DNA from: Desertimonas sp963786985
Lineage (GTDB): Bacteria; Actinomycetota; Acidimicrobiia; Acidimicrobiales; Ilumatobacteraceae
Direction of reading: 5' to 3'
DNA: 64,000 nt
Assembly: GCA_963786985.1 (NCBI GenBank)
Contig: CAWBBL010000025.1
Location: 525,451 to 589,450, forward strand
In this document: piece by piece, positions 7,837 to 15,700 of the stretch
How positions within the stretch are numbered: position 1 is the first letter of the stretch
Layout of the letters: each line of letters begins with the position of its first letter
Position numbers and translations under genes: made by a program
The notes under the pieces: generated by a model
What the model was told of the DNA's origin: nothing
The model's database searches: none
The model's input: only the letters and a program-made list of their open reading frames with translations

Positions 7837-9288
7837 ATGCCGGTGATCCTCGTCCTCGACATCGGAACCACGACGATGCGGGCCGCCTTGGTCGATGAGC
7901 ACCTCGAGGTCGTCGATCTCGAAGCAACGGCGATGCCGCCGAGCACGCCGTTCCCGGGACTCGTCGAGTTCGATGCCGCGGCGATGGCCACGGCCGCCGT
8001 CGATGCGGCGACCACCCTGATCGGCCGCGGCCCGCCGCCGGTTGCAGTCGGCATCGCCAACCAACGAGCGAGCACGATCGTGTGGGACCGCGCGACCGGA
8101 ACTCCGATCGGTCCGGGAATCGGGTGGCAGGACCTCCGCACCGTGTTCGACTGCATCACGGCCAAGTCCGAGCACGGCCTGTCGATTGCTCCGAACCAAT
8201 CGATCACCAAGCTCGCCTGGCTGCTCGCCAACGTTGCCGGTTCCACCACCGACCTCTGCTTCGGCACCGTCGACAGCTGGTTGACCTGGACACTGACCGG
8301 CGGGGCGGTGCACGTCACCGATCAGACCAACGCCGCCGTCACCGGACTCTGCGGTGCCCAGCCGGGGTCGTGGAGCGAGGAGCACGCCGGACTCTTCGAT
8401 GTCCCGATGGAACTCCTGCCGCGCATCGTCGATTCGAGCGGCGTCGTCGGCACGGCGACGGTGCTCCCCGGCGGTCCACCGATCGCCGCCCTCGTCGGGG
8501 ACCAGCAGGCGTCGCTTGTCGGACAGGGATGCGTTCGGCCTGGCCAGGCGAAGATCACGTTCGGATCAGGGGGCATGCTCGACCTGTGCACGGGGCCGGT
8601 GCCACCGGTCTCCCAGCAACGGGCCGAGCACGGGACGTACCCGATCGTCGCCTGGTCACGTGACGGCATGGTGACGTGGGGTACCGAGGCGATCATGCTG
8701 TCGGCCGGCACCAACGTTCAGTGGCTGGTCGAGGACCTCGGCCTGATCGCATCGCCGGCAGCGAGTCACGAGGTGGCCGCCAGCGTGGCCAGCACCGACG
8801 GGGTGACCTACGTGCCCGCACTGCTCGGCCTCGGGACACCGCGGTGGGACTTCGGGGCCCGCGGCACTCTCCTCGGCGTCACCCGCGGAACCACCGCTGC
8901 GCACGTCGTGCGCGCCGTGCTCGATGGCGTGGCCCAGCGGGCCGTCGACCTCGTCGAGGCTGCCGAGTCCGACACCGGGTTGGCGATCGGCACGTTGCGT
9001 GTCGACGGAGGGATGAGCAGCAATCCGACGTTCGTCCAGGCTGTCGCCGATCTGTCCGGGCGGTCCGTCGAGGTCTCCCCGATCGCCGAGGCAACGACGC
9101 TCGGGGCGGCGTTCCTTGCCGGCCTCGCCGTCGGCACGTGGCAGAACGTCGACGAGGCCGCCGACCTGTGGAGGCCCAAGGTCATCACCGAGCCGGGTAC
9201 CGATCGGACAGCGGACCGGGCCATGTGGATCGAGGCCGTCGACCGTTCCGCCGAGTGGATTCCGGAGCTCTCGGCGCTCGACTTCTAG
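7837..9288 (+). CDS. glpK: Glycerol kinase (FGGY family)
   Basis: Phosphorylates glycerol to glycerol-3-phosphate in the cytoplasm, the substrate of GlpD. The 483-residue product starts with the phosphate-binding motif VLDIGTTTMRAALVDEH, has GIANQRASTIVWDRATG and GIGWQDLRT as in GlpK, a sugar-kinase actin-fold core with ITFGSGGMLDLCTG, and the FGGY C-terminal motif RVDGGMSSNPTFVQAVADL. It starts one base after the membrane-protein stop and ends the operon. Residues around GIGWQDLRT match glycerol kinases better than xylulokinases, and a separate xylB lies at 37.7 kb. The first phosphate loop has GTTTM where many GlpK proteins have GTTSS. Confidence 0.88.
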   Translation: MPVILVLDIGTTTMRAALVDEHLEVVDLEATAMPPSTPFPGLVEFDAAAMATAAVDAATTLIGRGPPPVAVGIANQRASTIVWDRATGTPIGPGIGWQDLRTVFDCITAKSEHGLSIAPNQSITKLAWLLANVAGSTTDLCFGTVDSWLTWTLTGGAVHVTDQTNAAVTGLCGAQPGSWSEEHAGLFDVPMELLPRIVDSSGVVGTATVLPGGPPIAALVGDQQASLVGQGCVRPGQAKITFGSGGMLDLCTGPVPPVSQQRAEHGTYPIVAWSRDGMVTWGTEAIMLSAGTNVQWLVEDLGLIASPAASHEVAASVASTDGVTYVPALLGLGTPRWDFGARGTLLGVTRGTTAAHVVRAVLDGVAQRAVDLVEAAESDTGLAIGTLRVDGGMSSNPTFVQAVADLSGRSVEVSPIAEATTLGAAFLAGLAVGTWQNVDEAADLWRPKVITEPGTDRTADRAMWIEAVDRSAEWIPELSALDF

Positions 9289-9336
9289 ACTGCCGGGCGT
9301 TCGCCCCAAGGCCCTCACCGAAAGGATCCGCGACTC

Positions 9337-9960
9337 GTGGACATACGAACCGCGTCGCCCCGCACGGCGCCGCCGACGTCGCCACCATCGGCGTCCGGAC
9401 CTGTGGAGAGCGCGCCAGCCGCGGAAGCGGACACCGACACGGGCACGACCGCCCCGCGCCGACCGACGGCCGATGACATCGCCTTGCTGGGGTTCGCCCA
9501 AACCATCGAGCTGTCCGCCCGCGACCTGTACCAGGCAGCACTCGACAGCGGTCTCGGCGACGGTGACCTCGCCGACGTGTTCACGACCTTGCGCGACAAC
9601 CACAAGGAGTACGCCAACCGGCTTTCCGGCATTCTCGGCGTCGACGCTCCGCAAGGACGGGACGACGCCCTGTTCGACGAGCTCGTCGAAGGGTTCGAAG
9701 GCGGCGATGCGACAGCCGTCGCCACCTCGGGGATCGACCTGGAGGCGAACATCGTCGCCACCCACACCGATCTGATCGGACGTCTGCAGGGCGTCGACGG
9801 CCTCGCCGCGCTGGCCTCGTTCTTGGTGGTCGAGGCCCGCCATGGCACCGTGCTCGCCGACGTGGCCGGACAGGGCGACGATCTCGACGCCATGCTGATC
9901 GCCGGGGGCGAACCACTCCAGCCGCCCGACGGAGCGGCAGCCGGGTGGAGGACAGCATGA
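9337..9960 (+). CDS. Ferritin-like domain protein, cytoplasmic
   Basis: 207 residues from GTG 9337. A Pro/Ala/Thr-rich disordered region covers the first 45 residues. A helical bundle follows: ALLGFAQTIELSARDLYQAA, LADVFTTLRDNHKEYANRLS, then two further helices with VVEARHGTVLADVAG. Glu and His residues at helix positions resemble ferritin-like folds that bind a di-iron centre, but the full ExxH pattern is not complete, so metal binding is uncertain. No signal peptide. It overlaps the next gene by four bases (ATGA), and that gene encodes a second ferritin-like protein with an export signal, so the two probably act together. Confidence 0.65.
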   Translation: MDIRTASPRTAPPTSPPSASGPVESAPAAEADTDTGTTAPRRPTADDIALLGFAQTIELSARDLYQAALDSGLGDGDLADVFTTLRDNHKEYANRLSGILGVDAPQGRDDALFDELVEGFEGGDATAVATSGIDLEANIVATHTDLIGRLQGVDGLAALASFLVVEARHGTVLADVAGQGDDLDAMLIAGGEPLQPPDGAAAGWRTA

Positions 9961-10820
9961 GCGGCCGCGCCGGTTCGCCGACCGGCCCGATGCTGACGCG
10001 CCGACGCTTGTTCGAGATCGGCGCCTCGTCGGTCGGGCTGGCCGCCGTGCTCGCCGCCTGCGGAAGCGACGAGGCCTCGGCGCCCGGCCGAGTCGGCAAT
10101 GCTCCGGATCGCACCGAGCTGCCCGAGGGCGAGGTGGACGACGTGGTGTTGCTGCGCACGCTGACGTCGCTGGAGCACTCGATCATCGCCGTCTACGAGG
10201 CTCTCGCCGGTATCGACGGTCTCGACGAGGACGTCGCGGCCCTGCTCGCCAGGTATATCGATGATCACACCGCCGTCGCCGCCACCTTTGCCGACCTCAC
10301 CACCACCGCCGGTGGAGAGCCCTACGAGTGTCCCAACACCTGGTTGATGAGCCGGACGATGCAGCCGATCATCGACCACATCGTCGGGGCAACCGTCGAC
10401 GGCGTCGAGATTCCACCGTCGGACGACCCCAGCCGGGACTCGCTCGCCACCGCCGATGCCCTCGAGACGCTCGGCGCGGCCACGGCCCAGCTGTACGTCG
10501 AGCGACTCACTGACCCCGCCCTGCGCGCCGCCGTGATCGATGCCGGAGCCGCCGCCAGTCGACGATCGGCGACCGCCGCGCTGCGCGCCACTCCGCCGCC
10601 CGAAGGGTACGTGTCACCCGCAATCACCGACGGTGAAGAAGTCGAGGCCGACAATGAAGGGTTCCTGCCGCACTTCGCCATCACGTCGCGGTTCGGACAG
10701 CTGACGCCGGTGACGCTGCAAGTCGGCGCCCGCGACGACGTCGGCCAGCGCTTCACGATCACCCTCGAGACGCCTGCCGAGAACTCCTACGCCTACGAAG
10801 GCGAGACCTGCCCCGCCTGA
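9957..10820 (+). CDS. Exported ferritin-like lipoprotein with Tat-type signal
   Basis: 287 residues from ATG 9957, chosen for the ATGA overlap; ATG 9945 would add four residues. The N-terminus has a twin-arginine-type motif (LTRRRLFEIG), a hydrophobic stretch and a lipobox-like LAAC, so it is probably exported and lipid-anchored. The mature part repeats the ferritin-like helices (VDDVVLLRTLTSLEHSIIAV, YIDDHTAVAATFADLTTTAG, ATAQLYVERLTDPALRAAVI), followed by a beta-rich tail. Such exported ferritin-like proteins occur in Actinobacteria with unknown function. It is directly upstream of rnpB but probably not cotranscribed, because hairpin-forming repeats lie between. Confidence 0.72.
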   Translation: MSGRAGSPTGPMLTRRRLFEIGASSVGLAAVLAACGSDEASAPGRVGNAPDRTELPEGEVDDVVLLRTLTSLEHSIIAVYEALAGIDGLDEDVAALLARYIDDHTAVAATFADLTTTAGGEPYECPNTWLMSRTMQPIIDHIVGATVDGVEIPPSDDPSRDSLATADALETLGAATAQLYVERLTDPALRAAVIDAGAAASRRSATAALRATPPPEGYVSPAITDGEEVEADNEGFLPHFAITSRFGQLTPVTLQVGARDDVGQRFTITLETPAENSYAYEGETCPA

Positions 10821-10853
10821 CCCCCGATCCCCCGACGGACCACCATCTCCGTT

Positions 10854-10924
10854 CTGGGCGGCCTTCGGTCCATTTCCCGATCTGGGCGGCCTACGGTCCG
10901 GATTCCGGGCGGTTGGCCGCCCAG
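10854..10924. repeat. Three-copy intergenic motif CTGGGCGGCC
   Basis: CTGGGCGGCC occurs at 10854-10863 and 10882-10891 (28-base period, followed each time by TwCGGTCC) and inverted at 10915-10924. The inverted copy can pair with either forward copy. It sits between the ferritin-like gene and rnpB and may end the upstream transcript. Confidence 0.55.
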
Positions 10925-10963
10925 TTCCGGCCTGCAGCGGCCGCCGCCGGTAGCCTGGTCGCT

Positions 10964-11333
<370 letters not shown>

Positions 11334-11375
11334 ACTAGGCCATCTACCTGCGGCGATGCACTGTCCGCTGTGGCT

Positions 11376-11633
11376 CTAAGAATCGCCCGGAGGTTCCAAG
11401 TTGTTGGCGTCGCAGCCGACCTCGAGCAGCTGCTCGTCGATGCGCAGGACGAGGTCAGGGTACGGAGCGAGCTCGTTGCGGATGTCCACAAGCTCGGCAC
11501 AGGGCGCACCGGCTAGCAGGCGATCATCGAAGTCACCGATGCCGCCGCCGTCGTCGTTGTTGTTGTTGCCACCCACCAGCATCATCAAGCCGACCGCCAT
11601 GACCACGGCCGCCAACGCCGCCGTTCGCTTCAT
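11376..11633 (-). CDS. Small secreted protein with Asn/Asp/Gly linker
   Basis: 85 residues from ATG 11633 with GGAAGG about nine bases upstream. The first 22 residues form a signal peptide (MKRTAALAAVVMAVGLMMLV). It is followed by the low-complexity run GGNNNNDDGGG and a compact mature region with two cysteines (GAPCAELVD and LLEVGCDANN) that could form a disulfide. No lipobox cysteine follows the hydrophobic segment. I do not recognise a family. The mature region is acidic and predicted helical (VDIRNELAPYPDLVLRIDEQ). Confidence 0.6.
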   Translation of the reverse strand: MKRTAALAAVVMAVGLMMLVGGNNNNDDGGGIGDFDDRLLAGAPCAELVDIRNELAPYPDLVLRIDEQLLEVGCDANNLEPPGDS

Positions 11634-11972
11634 CTGCCCCACCTTCCGCCGAGAAGTTGCCGCACCCTGGTCAGCGCAGACGGCATTGTGGAAGCCCGCA
11701 CACCGAGTGCGCCCTGTGCGGATTGCCCCCACGAATGCCCCACAGAACCCCGACGAGTCGTGACGGCATCCTCGACGAGCTCGGGCCGTCGTGGAAGCGG
11801 TCTCGCTCAACGAGTGGGAGGATCGTCGGCGGTGGATGACTTCGACGGCACCCGTCTCGCCCGCGGAATGCTGGACGAGGCGGATGCCGCCGTGGCCCCT
11901 GGGCGGGCAGTGACGATCCATACCCGGCGGCGACAGCGCCAAACCCGGAGCGCAGCCTCAGGGCGTACGCGC

Positions 11973-12007
11973 AACGGCCCCGCACCCGGGGAGGGTGAGG
12001 GGCCGTT
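11973..12007. terminator. Long GC hairpin
   Basis: AACGGCCCC (11973-11981) pairs with GGGGCCGTT (11999-12007), and CACCC/GGGTG pair inside. Strong stem without a T-tract; it could stop transcription from either side. Confidence 0.5.
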
Positions 12008-12017
12008 GGCTTGCACA

Positions 12018-12041
12018 CCCCCGGCTCGGCGGAGCCGGGGG
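12018..12041 (-). terminator. Perfect 10-bp hairpin after the frameshifted secreted gene
   Basis: CCCCCGGCTC (12018-12027), loop GGCG, GAGCCGGGGG (12032-12041). Placed 19 bases past the stop of the minus-strand gene ending at 12060. Confidence 0.6.
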
Positions 12042-12059
12042 CGCAGGTGCTGTGGTAGG

Positions 12060-12346
12060 TCAGCCGTTGTTGCTGATCGGGGCGTACGTCGCCCTGGGTG
12101 TCGACGGTGATGCTCGCCGGGGTGCGGTTGCCGGCAGACGCCGCTGATCTGCTCGCCGGTCTGGGTCGGAGCGGATCCAGCCCGATGCCGTGGTGGTCGC
12201 CGTTGAAGTTGGCGATGTGGTTGGCGATGGCCGTAGCCGTAGGCGTCGTTGGTGGTTCCGTTGGTGCTGACGTCGGCGGACGCCAGGCCGGGAGCGGCGG
12301 CGGCCACAGCGGTGGCGGCGACGAGGCCGAGGATGAGCTTCTTCAT
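12060..12346 (-). pseudogene. Small secreted protein, several frameshifts
   Basis: ATG 12346 opens a clear signal peptide (MKKLILGLVAATAVAAAAPG, then LASADVSTNGTTNDAY). The same frame then turns Arg/His/Pro-rich, but sensible protein continues by switching frames: AIANHIANFNGDHHGIG, then DPTQTGEQISGV, then NRTPASITVDTQGDV, then YAPISNNG and a stop at 12062-12060. Rebuilt, it would be about 90 residues, Asn/Gly/Thr-rich and extracellular. At least three or four indels are needed. An AAGGAC ribosome site lies upstream. Either the gene is decaying or the sequence has errors here. Family not recognised. Confidence 0.55.
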
Positions 12347-12370
12347 GGGGTGTGTTTGTCCTTCTTGTTT

Positions 12371-12460
12371 CGGTGAACCTTGGCGGTGAACCTTGGTAGG
12401 TCGTTGAACCTTGGTTGTGACTATACCTTGGTTACCTTGGTTTGGTAGGGACTTTGGTCC
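12371..12460. promoter_or_regulatory. Iterated GAACCTTGG / ACCTTGG motif in divergent promoter region
   Basis: GAACCTTGG at 12375-12383, 12388-12396 and 12406-12414, then ACCTTGG at 12425-12431 and 12434-12440, and CTTTGG at 12452-12457 inside the palindrome GGGACTTTGGTCCC. Spacings are 13, 18, about 17 and 9 bases. The array fills the space between the divergent genes starting at 12346 (minus) and 12483 (plus) and looks like a multi-site operator. Confidence 0.65.
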
Positions 12461-12482
12461 CTTTTCGACTAAGGTGCAACAG

Positions 12483-12986
12483 ATGCGCATCGACATCACC
12501 CCGGGCCGCGGCCGGATCACCGTCGGACCACCCGGCGGACCCACCGAGACGATCCCCGCCTCGGTGACCGTCACGATCACCGACACGTACCCCTACGACG
12601 TCGAAGCCCGACTCGAATGGTCCCCGACCGTCGGCAAACTCGCCGTCCGCAAGGTCTGCTGCACCGCCCTGCCCGGAGGCGACGACGTCTCACCCACCGG
12701 CATCGCCCGCATCGCCCTGCGCGACACCATCCAGCAAGCACTGGAGACCGAATACCTCGGCGGCACCAGCTGGCCCGGACTCCTCGACAAACACAACGAC
12801 CACCAACCGCTCGCCGTCGACGCCCTGATCTACCTGCTCGCCGTCGCTTTCCAAAGCCCCAAACCCACCGCCACCGTCGCCCTCGCCCGAGGACTCTCCC
12901 CCGCCAGCGGACCCAAACGAGTCCTCGCCGCCCGCAAAGCCGGACTGCTCCCCGAAACCGAACCCGGCAAACCCGCCGGCGCATGA
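12483..12986 (+). CDS. Hypothetical protein with C-terminal helix-turn-helix-like segment
   Basis: 167 residues from ATG 12483, with AAGGTG nine bases upstream. The first half is beta-rich (RITVGPPGGPTETIPASVTV; VEARLEWSPTVGKLAVRKVC). The second half is helical and ends LAVAFQSPKPTATVALARGL then SGPKRVLAARKAGLLPET. This resembles the C-terminal wing found in some actinobacterial proteins where short helices precede a basic GLL-PxT tail, so DNA binding is possible. It sits next to an array of repeated CCTTGG motifs and could bind them, but that is inference. A strong terminator follows the gene. Confidence 0.6.
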   Translation: MRIDITPGRGRITVGPPGGPTETIPASVTVTITDTYPYDVEARLEWSPTVGKLAVRKVCCTALPGGDDVSPTGIARIALRDTIQQALETEYLGGTSWPGLLDKHNDHQPLAVDALIYLLAVAFQSPKPTATVALARGLSPASGPKRVLAARKAGLLPETEPGKPAGA

Positions 12987-13444
12987 CCTCCGCGTTTAGG
13001 GCGGCCACTCTTTACGGTGCAAACAGACAGTCAACGTTGTCGACCTCGTGCCCCAGAACCTGCAACACCGATGCGGTGAGTGGTCAAGGTCTCCAGACGC
13101 GGAATGGCCCCCGCACCGGTTAAGGGCGGGGGCCTTTCCGCACTGACCTCGCCGTCGATCGTTCCGCCGGCATCGGTTAGCTACTTCCGCCGTACCCGAC
13201 TCCGCCTTCGGGTGCGGGCAGATTAGACAGCGGCGCGCCACATTTCAAGCGAAAAGTAACGAAACCGTCGCGTCGACTGCGACGACTCGCCCCTACCCTG
13301 GTAGCCGGCGGGTTGAATCGGCGCCGACGATCTGGGTTCCGCCGCCTGGGAGGCCGACACCGGTTCCCCGCCTCGGTCGTCCGCCGTGGCCACCGGGTTG
13401 ACCTCCACGACGATCGTCAGGCCGTCACGCCAACTGGCGTCGAA
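12987..13444. other. Gap: terminator, otherwise no supported gene
   Basis: Contains the terminator at 13103-13138. A minus-strand fragment around 13220-13241 reads MARRCLICPHPKAES, reminiscent of a small zinc finger, but it loses sense within 25 residues. Nothing else is supported. Confidence 0.5.
13103..13138 (+). terminator. Rho-independent-like terminator
   Basis: GGCCCCCGC (13106-13114) pairs with GCGGGGGCC (13126-13134), followed by TTT; flanking GAA/TTC extends the stem past one mismatch. About 117 bases after the stop of the gene at 12483-12986. Confidence 0.7.
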
Positions 13445-13684
13445 CTACTCTCGCGTCTCGCCGAGTCGCGGTCGCCCCTCGGCGATCGTCCGAGCCTCCA
13501 GCGTCACCAGCTCGAAGAGCGGAAGCACGACGTCGCGAACGGACTCTGGCATCGACGGAAACATCTCGTCGAGCAGGAACTGGCGCAGCTCGACGAGTGT
13601 CTCCGCATCGGCGGTACCAATCGCCGAGACCAAGTTGTCGAGCTGGGCCGAGCGCTCCTGATCGACCTTCAACGGATCGCTCAT
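13445..13684 (-). CDS. Hypothetical 79-residue helical protein
   Basis: Reads MSDPLKVDQERSAQLDNLVS then AIGTADAETLVELRQFLLDE, acidic and all-helical by composition, with no signal or membrane segment. Amino-acid usage is typical of a real cytoplasmic protein, unlike the overlapping frames on the other strand, which are Arg/Ser-rich. Family not recognised. It may share a transcript with nothing nearby: the next minus-strand gene upstream ends 133 bases away. Confidence 0.55.
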   Translation of the reverse strand: MSDPLKVDQERSAQLDNLVSAIGTADAETLVELRQFLLDEMFPSMPESVRDVVLPLFELVTLEARTIAEGRPRLGETRE

Positions 13685-13817
13685 CCGAAACGGGACGTTA
13701 CCGCTACGCCGGTTGCCCGTGACGTCGACGCCCCAGCGAGATGCTCCATTACGAGCGCGATGAACGCGGATACCCGATCGTTCGTCGACGTGGCGTTGGA
13801 GACCTCGTCGGCCTGGC

Positions 13818-14219
13818 TCACCGTCGTTTGGCCGTGGACGTGTTGAGGGTCACGGCGTCACCAACCAGGGTCGTGAACGCCTTGACGTCGATCTGGTCGC
13901 CTTCGTGGAAGTCGATCGCCCGCCGTGTGTTCCCTTCCAGACTCGAGTTGAACAGACCGGCGGGATCCTCCAGCGCCGCGCCTTTGGCGAACGTCACCTT
14001 GACCACCGACTTGTACGTCTCACCGGTGCAGACCATTCCATCGTGCGACCACACCGGAACCCCTCGCCACTTCCACTCCTCGACGACGTCTGGGTCGGCT
14101 TGCTTGACCAAGTCACGGATCCGGCTGAGCATCTCGCCGCGCCAATCACCGAGCTCCGCGACTCTCTCGTCGATCAGCTGAGAAGGAGTCCTGTTGTCCT
14201 GCGACCCGCTCTTGTTCAT
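13818..14219 (-). CDS. DUF1801-domain protein
   Basis: 133 residues from ATG 14219. The pattern VEEWKWRGVPVWSHDGMVCT, then SVVKVTFAKGAALEDPAGLF, then RAIDFHEGDQIDVKAFTTLV is that of DUF1801/YdhG-like small proteins, which adopt an alpha/beta fold with a Trp-rich pocket; their biochemical role is unsettled. It is monocistronic in appearance and diverges from the secreted-protein gene at 14276 across 56 bases. AGAAGGAGT lies 22-30 bases inside the frame, so it is not the start signal. The start is chosen because upstream residues are Arg-rich noise. Confidence 0.75.
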   Translation of the reverse strand: MNKSGSQDNRTPSQLIDERVAELGDWRGEMLSRIRDLVKQADPDVVEEWKWRGVPVWSHDGMVCTGETYKSVVKVTFAKGAALEDPAGLFNSSLEGNTRRAIDFHEGDQIDVKAFTTLVGDAVTLNTSTAKRR

Positions 14220-14261
14220 GGCACCCACGCTACGTCGCCGACACCGCCCGACCGGGTTCGG

Positions 14262-14267
14262 TAACAT
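14262..14267 (+). promoter_or_regulatory. -10 box of the secreted-protein gene at 14276
   Basis: TAACAT, 8 bases before GTG 14276. Confidence 0.5.
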
Positions 14268-14275
14268 CCGGCCGC

Positions 14276-15106
14276 GTGTTCCGCAGCCTGGCCCTGTCGA
14301 GCGCCGCCGGGCTCGCCTGGCTGGCACCGGCAGCGTTGGACAGCACCCCGCCGACGAGCGATCCGCAGACCACGGATCAGCAGGCGGAGCTGGACACCAC
14401 CCCCGAGTTCGAGCGCAAACTCGCCGAGCTGGCGTTCGCCCTGTATCTCGGCGACGAACTGGACGTCGACGCCGGGACCTATGCGTGCACCGAACCATCG
14501 AGTCTGACGGTCGGCACGACGCTGACGTGTTTCACGCTGATCGATGATCAACGGGTCGTCGTCGCCGTGACCGAGTTGACCGGCTCCTCCGGCATCTACG
14601 AGTTCGAGATCGTCAGCGACCAGCAGATCGGGACCGACGAGACCCCGTCAACCGACGCGGGAGCATCGACGACCACCCTGCCGACGCCCGTGTTGATCAC
14701 CACCGTCGCCCCGCTGTCCCGACCCGATGTCGATCTGCTCGCCTTCGGCGCACGCATCAACCACGACGCCGCGGCGTACGTCAGCACTCTGACCGCTGAC
14801 GACGGGATCGTCGAGAGCGCCGCCTACTCGTGGGACACCGAGTCCGCCACCGTGGCGGTGTCATCGACCTTGGCGCCCACCTCCGCCAACGGGCTCGACG
14901 CCGCGGCTTGGGTCATCACCCGTGACCGGGCGATGGATCTGTGGAAGCGCGAGAGCCCGTTCCGAGCGTCTGGCACGTCGATCCACCCGAGCCTGGAGGT
15001 CACCGTCGATGGAGTTCGCTTCGTGTCCGACTTCGAGCTCTGCGTCCAGATCGCCGACCAGACGATTGCCATGGGCGACTGGCTCGCCGCGGCTCGGCGC
15101 ACGTGA
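14276..15106 (+). CDS. Secreted protein of unknown function, paralogue of the 22899 gene
   Basis: 276 residues from GTG 14276 with TAACAT 8 bases upstream. Signal peptide FRSLALSSAAGLAWLAPAAL. A domain with two cysteines (TYACTEPSSLTVGTTLTCF), followed by VVVAVTELTGSSGIYEFEI, resembles the DUF4333-type layout of mycobacterial exported proteins. A Thr/Pro linker follows (about residues 120-140). The C-terminal domain ends SIHPSLEVTVDGVRFVSDFE then VQIADQTIAMGDWL. The same C-terminal pattern (TIHPRLEVTVDDVLYGTPFD, VDVADYTITEGEWL) occurs in the protein at 22899-23903, so the two are paralogues with the same two-domain plan. Role unknown. Confidence 0.75.
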   Translation: MFRSLALSSAAGLAWLAPAALDSTPPTSDPQTTDQQAELDTTPEFERKLAELAFALYLGDELDVDAGTYACTEPSSLTVGTTLTCFTLIDDQRVVVAVTELTGSSGIYEFEIVSDQQIGTDETPSTDAGASTTTLPTPVLITTVAPLSRPDVDLLAFGARINHDAAAYVSTLTADDGIVESAAYSWDTESATVAVSSTLAPTSANGLDAAAWVITRDRAMDLWKRESPFRASGTSIHPSLEVTVDGVRFVSDFELCVQIADQTIAMGDWLAAARRT

Positions 15107-15115
15107 ACGAACGCG

Positions 15116-15688
15116 TTAGATCGAGCCGGTCACGGTTTCATTGAAGGCCGTCAGGACCGGGCCGCGGCGACGGATCTCGATCCGACAGATCGACGCCTGG
15201 GACAGGTGGGAGCGCCACGAGATACCGATCGTCGCCCCCAACGCCCAGGCGACGGCCGACTTGATCGGCGACACGTGGGTCACGACCGCGACGTCGGAAT
15301 CCGCGGCGAGCCGGCTGAGCTCCTCACAGGCGTCGCGGACGCGAAGGTCGAGTTGGGCCAAGGATTCGCCGCCACTCGGCACGTACTCGACGTCCGCCTG
15401 CCAATGGTCCCAAGCCTCCGACGGGGTGTCGGTAATCGCGGCACCCTCGAAGATCCCGTAACTCAGTTCGACCCACCGCTCGTCCGTTTGGTACGGGATC
15501 CCAAACGCCTCGGCGGTCTCCGTCGCCCGCCGCAACGGACTGCTGATCAGCACGTCGACCGGACCAACGTGCTCGGCGACGAGTGCCGCCTGTTTGCGGC
15601 CGACGTCGTCGAGCGGCTCGTCGATGCGCCCCTGCAGTCGCCCCGCGGCATTGAGTGCGGTACGCCCGTGGCGCACCAGGATCAGCAC
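15116..15688 (-). CDS. Histidine phosphatase family protein (phosphoglycerate-mutase-like)
   Basis: 190 residues. The catalytic motif LILVRHGRTALNAAGRLQGR at the N-terminus gives the phospho-accepting His (residue 7) and the Arg pair. SPLRRATETAEAFG supplies another Arg, WVELSYGIFEG carries the general acid Glu, and VAVVTHVSPIKSA gives the second catalytic His. Length and order match GpmB/CobC-type small phosphatases; no residue distinguishes a sugar phosphate from alpha-ribazole phosphate. It is followed by a membrane hydrolase-like gene upstream on the same strand 12 bases away. Confidence 0.88.
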   Translation of the reverse strand: MLILVRHGRTALNAAGRLQGRIDEPLDDVGRKQAALVAEHVGPVDVLISSPLRRATETAEAFGIPYQTDERWVELSYGIFEGAAITDTPSEAWDHWQADVEYVPSGGESLAQLDLRVRDACEELSRLAADSDVAVVTHVSPIKSAVAWALGATIGISWRSHLSQASICRIEIRRRGPVLTAFNETVTGSI

Positions 15689-15700
15689 GACTTCAGTGAA

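Larger units (their letters stand above)
11634..12059. other. Gap with hairpins and possible short reading frame
   Basis: No confident gene. On the plus strand a frame from GTG near 11832 begins plausibly (VDDFDGTRLARGMLDEADAA) but soon becomes Arg/Pro-rich and unconvincing. Two strong hairpins fill the right end (11973-12007 and 12018-12041). Confidence 0.4.

Noticed and set aside
11991..12041. Repeated GGGG/CCCC blocks as a possible CRISPR or tandem array
   Set aside because: They form two separate hairpins, with no repeated unit and spacer structure.
11688..12110. Plus-strand frame with a plausible stretch VDDFDGTRLARGMLDEADAA
   Set aside because: Only about 30 residues look protein-like; the rest is Arg/Pro-rich and crosses two hairpins. 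Mentioned in the gap entry but not called a gene.
12996..13241. Minus-strand frame starting MARRCLICPHPKAES, like a small zinc-finger protein
   Set aside because: Only one Cys pair appears and the frame loses protein-like composition within 25 residues; it also covers the terminator of the opposite gene.
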